64,000 bases of DNA from CAVUWL01 sp963787415 (lineage in GTDB: Bacteria; Actinomycetota; Thermoleophilia; Solirubrobacterales; 70-9): NCBI GenBank assembly GCA_963787415.1, contig CAWBCO010000003.1, positions 744,001 through 808,000 on the forward strand, written 5' to 3'. Each line of letters begins with the position of its first letter. Within the stretch, counting starts at the first letter, position 1. Below the pieces are notes generated by a model, which did not search any database, was not told the origin of the DNA, and was given only the letters and a program-made list of their open reading frames with translations. Shown here in pieces: positions 61,986 through 64,000 of the stretch. Made by a program: the position numbers and the translations under genes.

Positions 61986-62711
61986 ATGCAAGCACAGACC
62001 AAACTAGGCGACGTCGACGTTGACGGCGCAATCCAAGAAGCCGCCAATGAGGCAATCGAGGGCCTTGAGCCAGGCGACACCAGGCTCGATTTCTTCAAGA
62101 AAGCCGGGCTGACCGGTGGTGCGGTGATCGGCGGCGGTGTAGTGCTCAGCGCCCTGACTCCCGCACTCGCATCGGCTGCCGGCAAGGGCCGCCCACCGGC
62201 AAGCTACGGCAAGGGCGACATCGGGATCCTCAACTATGCCCTCACCCTCGAGTACCTGGAGTCGGCGTTCTATAACGAAGCAACCGCCAACCAGGCCAAA
62301 ACGTCGTTTATCAAGGATGGCCAGACCCAGGTCTTCTTAAAGACGGTCACAAACGATGAGAACATGCACGTCAAAGCACTTCAGAAAGCGCTCGGCAAGC
62401 AGGCCGTGAAGTCGCCGAAGTTCAACTTCCAAGGCAACAATGCCGAGGAGGAAAAGTTCCGTACGGCGGCTTTCACATTCGAGAACGAAGGCGTCCATGC
62501 CTACTCGGGACAGGCGTTTAATTTCAAGAATCCAGCATATCTCGCGGTAGCACTTTCGATCGTCACGATCGAGGCAAGACACGCCTCGGTGATCGGCCTT
62601 ATCTCCAAAAACAGCGAAGCGGGCATCGCACCCAACGGCGCCTTCGACACCCCCTACACAGCATCCAAAGTGCTGAAGGACGTGACCAGCCTCAACTATA
62701 TTCAGAAATAG
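61986..62711 (+). CDS. Ferritin-like domain protein 1
   Basis: 241 residues. A hydrophobic segment (TRLDFFKKAGLTGGAVIGGG) at about residues 32-51 looks like a Tat-type signal with only one Arg. The ferritin-like four-helix domain has ILNYALTLEYLESAFYNEAT, NDENMHVKALQKAL (ExxH), AFTFENEGVHAYSG and SIVTIEARHASVIG (second ExxH), so all di-iron ligands appear present. Probably periplasmic iron or oxygen handling. Confidence 0.88.
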   Translation: MQAQTKLGDVDVDGAIQEAANEAIEGLEPGDTRLDFFKKAGLTGGAVIGGGVVLSALTPALASAAGKGRPPASYGKGDIGILNYALTLEYLESAFYNEATANQAKTSFIKDGQTQVFLKTVTNDENMHVKALQKALGKQAVKSPKFNFQGNNAEEEKFRTAAFTFENEGVHAYSGQAFNFKNPAYLAVALSIVTIEARHASVIGLISKNSEAGIAPNGAFDTPYTASKVLKDVTSLNYIQK

Positions 62712-62924
62712 GTAGCTGTTTGCTGTTTGGCGATCGCTGAACCGCAGGATCCCCAAGGCGCGCCCCGGCTAAACGTTGGGGCGCGCTTCGTTTCAAGACA
62801 ATCAGAACCCGGTCCTCTCTTAAAGACAACCGGTCCCTTACGCCTGGCGCCTCGCCACAGTGATCCACTTTCCAAGCAAGCGCGTAAGGGGTAACAGACG
62901 CACACCCCAGCCAGGAGGAAAACA

Positions 62925-63614
62925 ATGCCTGAGAGCACCGATCACGATAAGCCCGATACGCCCCCAAAGGACAGTGCGATCGCCCGCTTGGTCAAAGATC
63001 CCGTTTCGCGGCGCAAGTTCATCGCCCTGACCGGCGGCTCGACCGCCCTTGCCGCTTTCCTCACGGCCTGCGGGAGCGGTAGCTCCACGACCTCGACCGC
63101 CACCACTTCGGCTGCAAAGGACGAAACCGCGCAGTTCGGCAAGGGGGACGTCGGCATCCTCAACTACGCCCTCACCCTCGAGTATCTAGAGACCGCCTTT
63201 TATCAGGACGTGATCAAGAGCGGCCTATTTATGGGCGCCGAATTGGAAACGATCAAGAAATTTGGCAGCGAGGAGGCCGAACACGTGGCCGCCCTGACGG
63301 CCTTCGTTAAGAAACTCGGTGGTAAGCCTGCCGAAAAGCCGAAGACCGAATTTCCGCTAACGAGCGCCAAGTCGGTTCTTGAGCTTGCTGGCACTGTCGA
63401 GAATCTCGGCGCCGCCGCCTACCTCGGCCAGGCGCCAAATATCCAGAGCCCAACGGTCCTCGCCGCGGCGCTCTCGATCCACAGCGTCGAGGGCCGGCAC
63501 GCATCGACCCTCAACACCGTGCTCGGCAAATCGATCACCCCAGACGGGCCCTTCGCCGTGCCGGCGAAGGTGAGCACGGTCCTTAAGTCGGTTGAACCCT
63601 TCATCGTCAGCTGA
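62925..63614 (+). CDS. Ferritin-like domain protein 2, Tat lipoprotein signal
   Basis: 229 residues. VSRRKFIALTGGSTALAAFL then TACGSG: twin Arg followed by a lipobox LTAC. The domain keeps ILNYALTLEYLETAFYQDVI, EEAEHVAALTAF, TVENLGAAAYLGQ and SIHSVEGRHASTLN, so the metal ligands match copy 1. A GGAGG ribosome site precedes the start. Exported folded through Tat and lipid-anchored, by inference. Confidence 0.9.
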   Translation: MPESTDHDKPDTPPKDSAIARLVKDPVSRRKFIALTGGSTALAAFLTACGSGSSTTSTATTSAAKDETAQFGKGDVGILNYALTLEYLETAFYQDVIKSGLFMGAELETIKKFGSEEAEHVAALTAFVKKLGGKPAEKPKTEFPLTSAKSVLELAGTVENLGAAAYLGQAPNIQSPTVLAAALSIHSVEGRHASTLNTVLGKSITPDGPFAVPAKVSTVLKSVEPFIVS

Positions 63615-63643
63615 TCGCGGCGAGCGAACAAAAGGAGAACGAA

Positions 63644-64000
63644 ATGAATAACGAGGAACTCATCAACCCAGAGCTCGCCGATGTGGTGGTCGTTGAGGAC
63701 AGCAAAGATTTCTCCCGCAGCGAGGTGATCCTCAAGGGAGCGCTGGCTGCCGGCGCCGTTTACGGCACCGCGATGGTCGGTCCCTTTGTCGCCCAGGCCC
63801 TGGCGATGTCGGGCAACTCAGACGTGGAAATCCTCAACTTCGCCCTCACGCTGGAGTACCTTGAGTCGACGTTTTACAAGGAAGCCAAAACCAGAGCGAA
63901 GGCAAGCGGCGAACTGAAGGGCCTAATCAAGATGCTCGCCGAAGATGAGCAAAGCCACGTCGAAGCGCTGACTTCGACGATCAAAAAACTGGGCGGTAAG
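63644..64000 (+). CDS. Ferritin-like domain protein 3 (3' cut by window end)
   Basis: Starts MNNEELINPELADVVVVEDS after AAAGGAGAACGAA. A hydrophobic stretch (SRSEVILKGALAAGAVYGTA) replaces the Tat signal. ILNFALTLEYLESTFYKEAK and LAEDEQSHVEALTSTIKKLG carry the first three ligands. 119 codons are visible. Same strand and 29 bases after protein 2, so one operon. Confidence 0.88.
   Translation, partial: MNNEELINPELADVVVVEDSKDFSRSEVILKGALAAGAVYGTAMVGPFVAQALAMSGNSDVEILNFALTLEYLESTFYKEAKTRAKASGELKGLIKMLAEDEQSHVEALTSTIKKLGGK

Overview
This is a high-GC bacterial chromosome segment, most likely from an actinobacterium of the class Thermoleophilia (Solirubrobacterales-like). That placement is an inference. 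It rests on the actinobacterial order of the housekeeping genes (recG-rsmD-coaD-SepIVA-like-DUF177-rpmF, and xerC next to a WhiG-type sigma factor). It also rests on secreted proteins with the KLTYANVM...ATKLGKNSVGTAQL type of leader, fibronectin-like and PASTA fragments, and Tat-linked ferritin-like proteins. No rRNA gene is present, so the taxonomy cannot be fixed from this window.

Layout. 1-18.6 kb is one dense, co-directional housekeeping block with many stop/start overlaps: fakA C-terminus, recG, rsmD, coaD, a SepIVA-like coiled-coil gene, DUF177, rpmF, plsX, acpP, rnc, a short SMC, ftsY, ffh, rpsP, khpA, trmD, rplS, lepB, rnhB, thiD and ilvD. It covers recombination, CoA and phospholipid synthesis, ribosome and tRNA maturation, chromosome organisation and SRP-dependent secretion. 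Only one antisense methyltransferase interrupts it. 18.6-34 kb is mixed: a frameshifted hydrolase, secreted proteins, an MMPL transporter, a DJ-1/PfpI protein, a multiply frameshifted MFS transporter, a YihY/BrkB membrane protein, a formyl-THF cyclo-ligase-like protein, xerC-whiG, RNase H and a VOC protein.

34-49 kb is an accessory region with lower gene density. It holds small unknown genes, two related winged-helix proteins, three collagen-like or leader-family secreted proteins (one broken), an integrase remnant beside tRNA-Gly, PASTA, lipoprotein and ATPase remnants, a large GT-C type membrane glycosyltransferase, a short CDF transporter, tRNA-Cys and a decayed 5' copy of that tRNA. 49-60 kb is a set of redox and detoxification genes: a DHFR-like reductase, two near-identical VOC proteins, two peroxiredoxin-like paralogues (one without the cysteine), an FMN reductase, a nitronate monooxygenase, an SDR, DUF3237, an epoxide hydrolase and a flavin disulfide oxidoreductase. 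60.5-64 kb pairs tatC-tatA with a divergent run of at least three ferritin-like genes, one with a clear twin-arginine lipoprotein signal. The export machinery and its probable cargo therefore lie side by side.

Points that stand out are the SMC without a recognisable hinge, RNase III with two changed catalytic positions, lepB and rnhB with no ATG/GTG/TTG start in a sensible place, a tRNA-Cys half-copy 1.6 kb from the intact gene, frameshifts confined to the accessory part, and a 16-G run next to a hairpin downstream of tatA.
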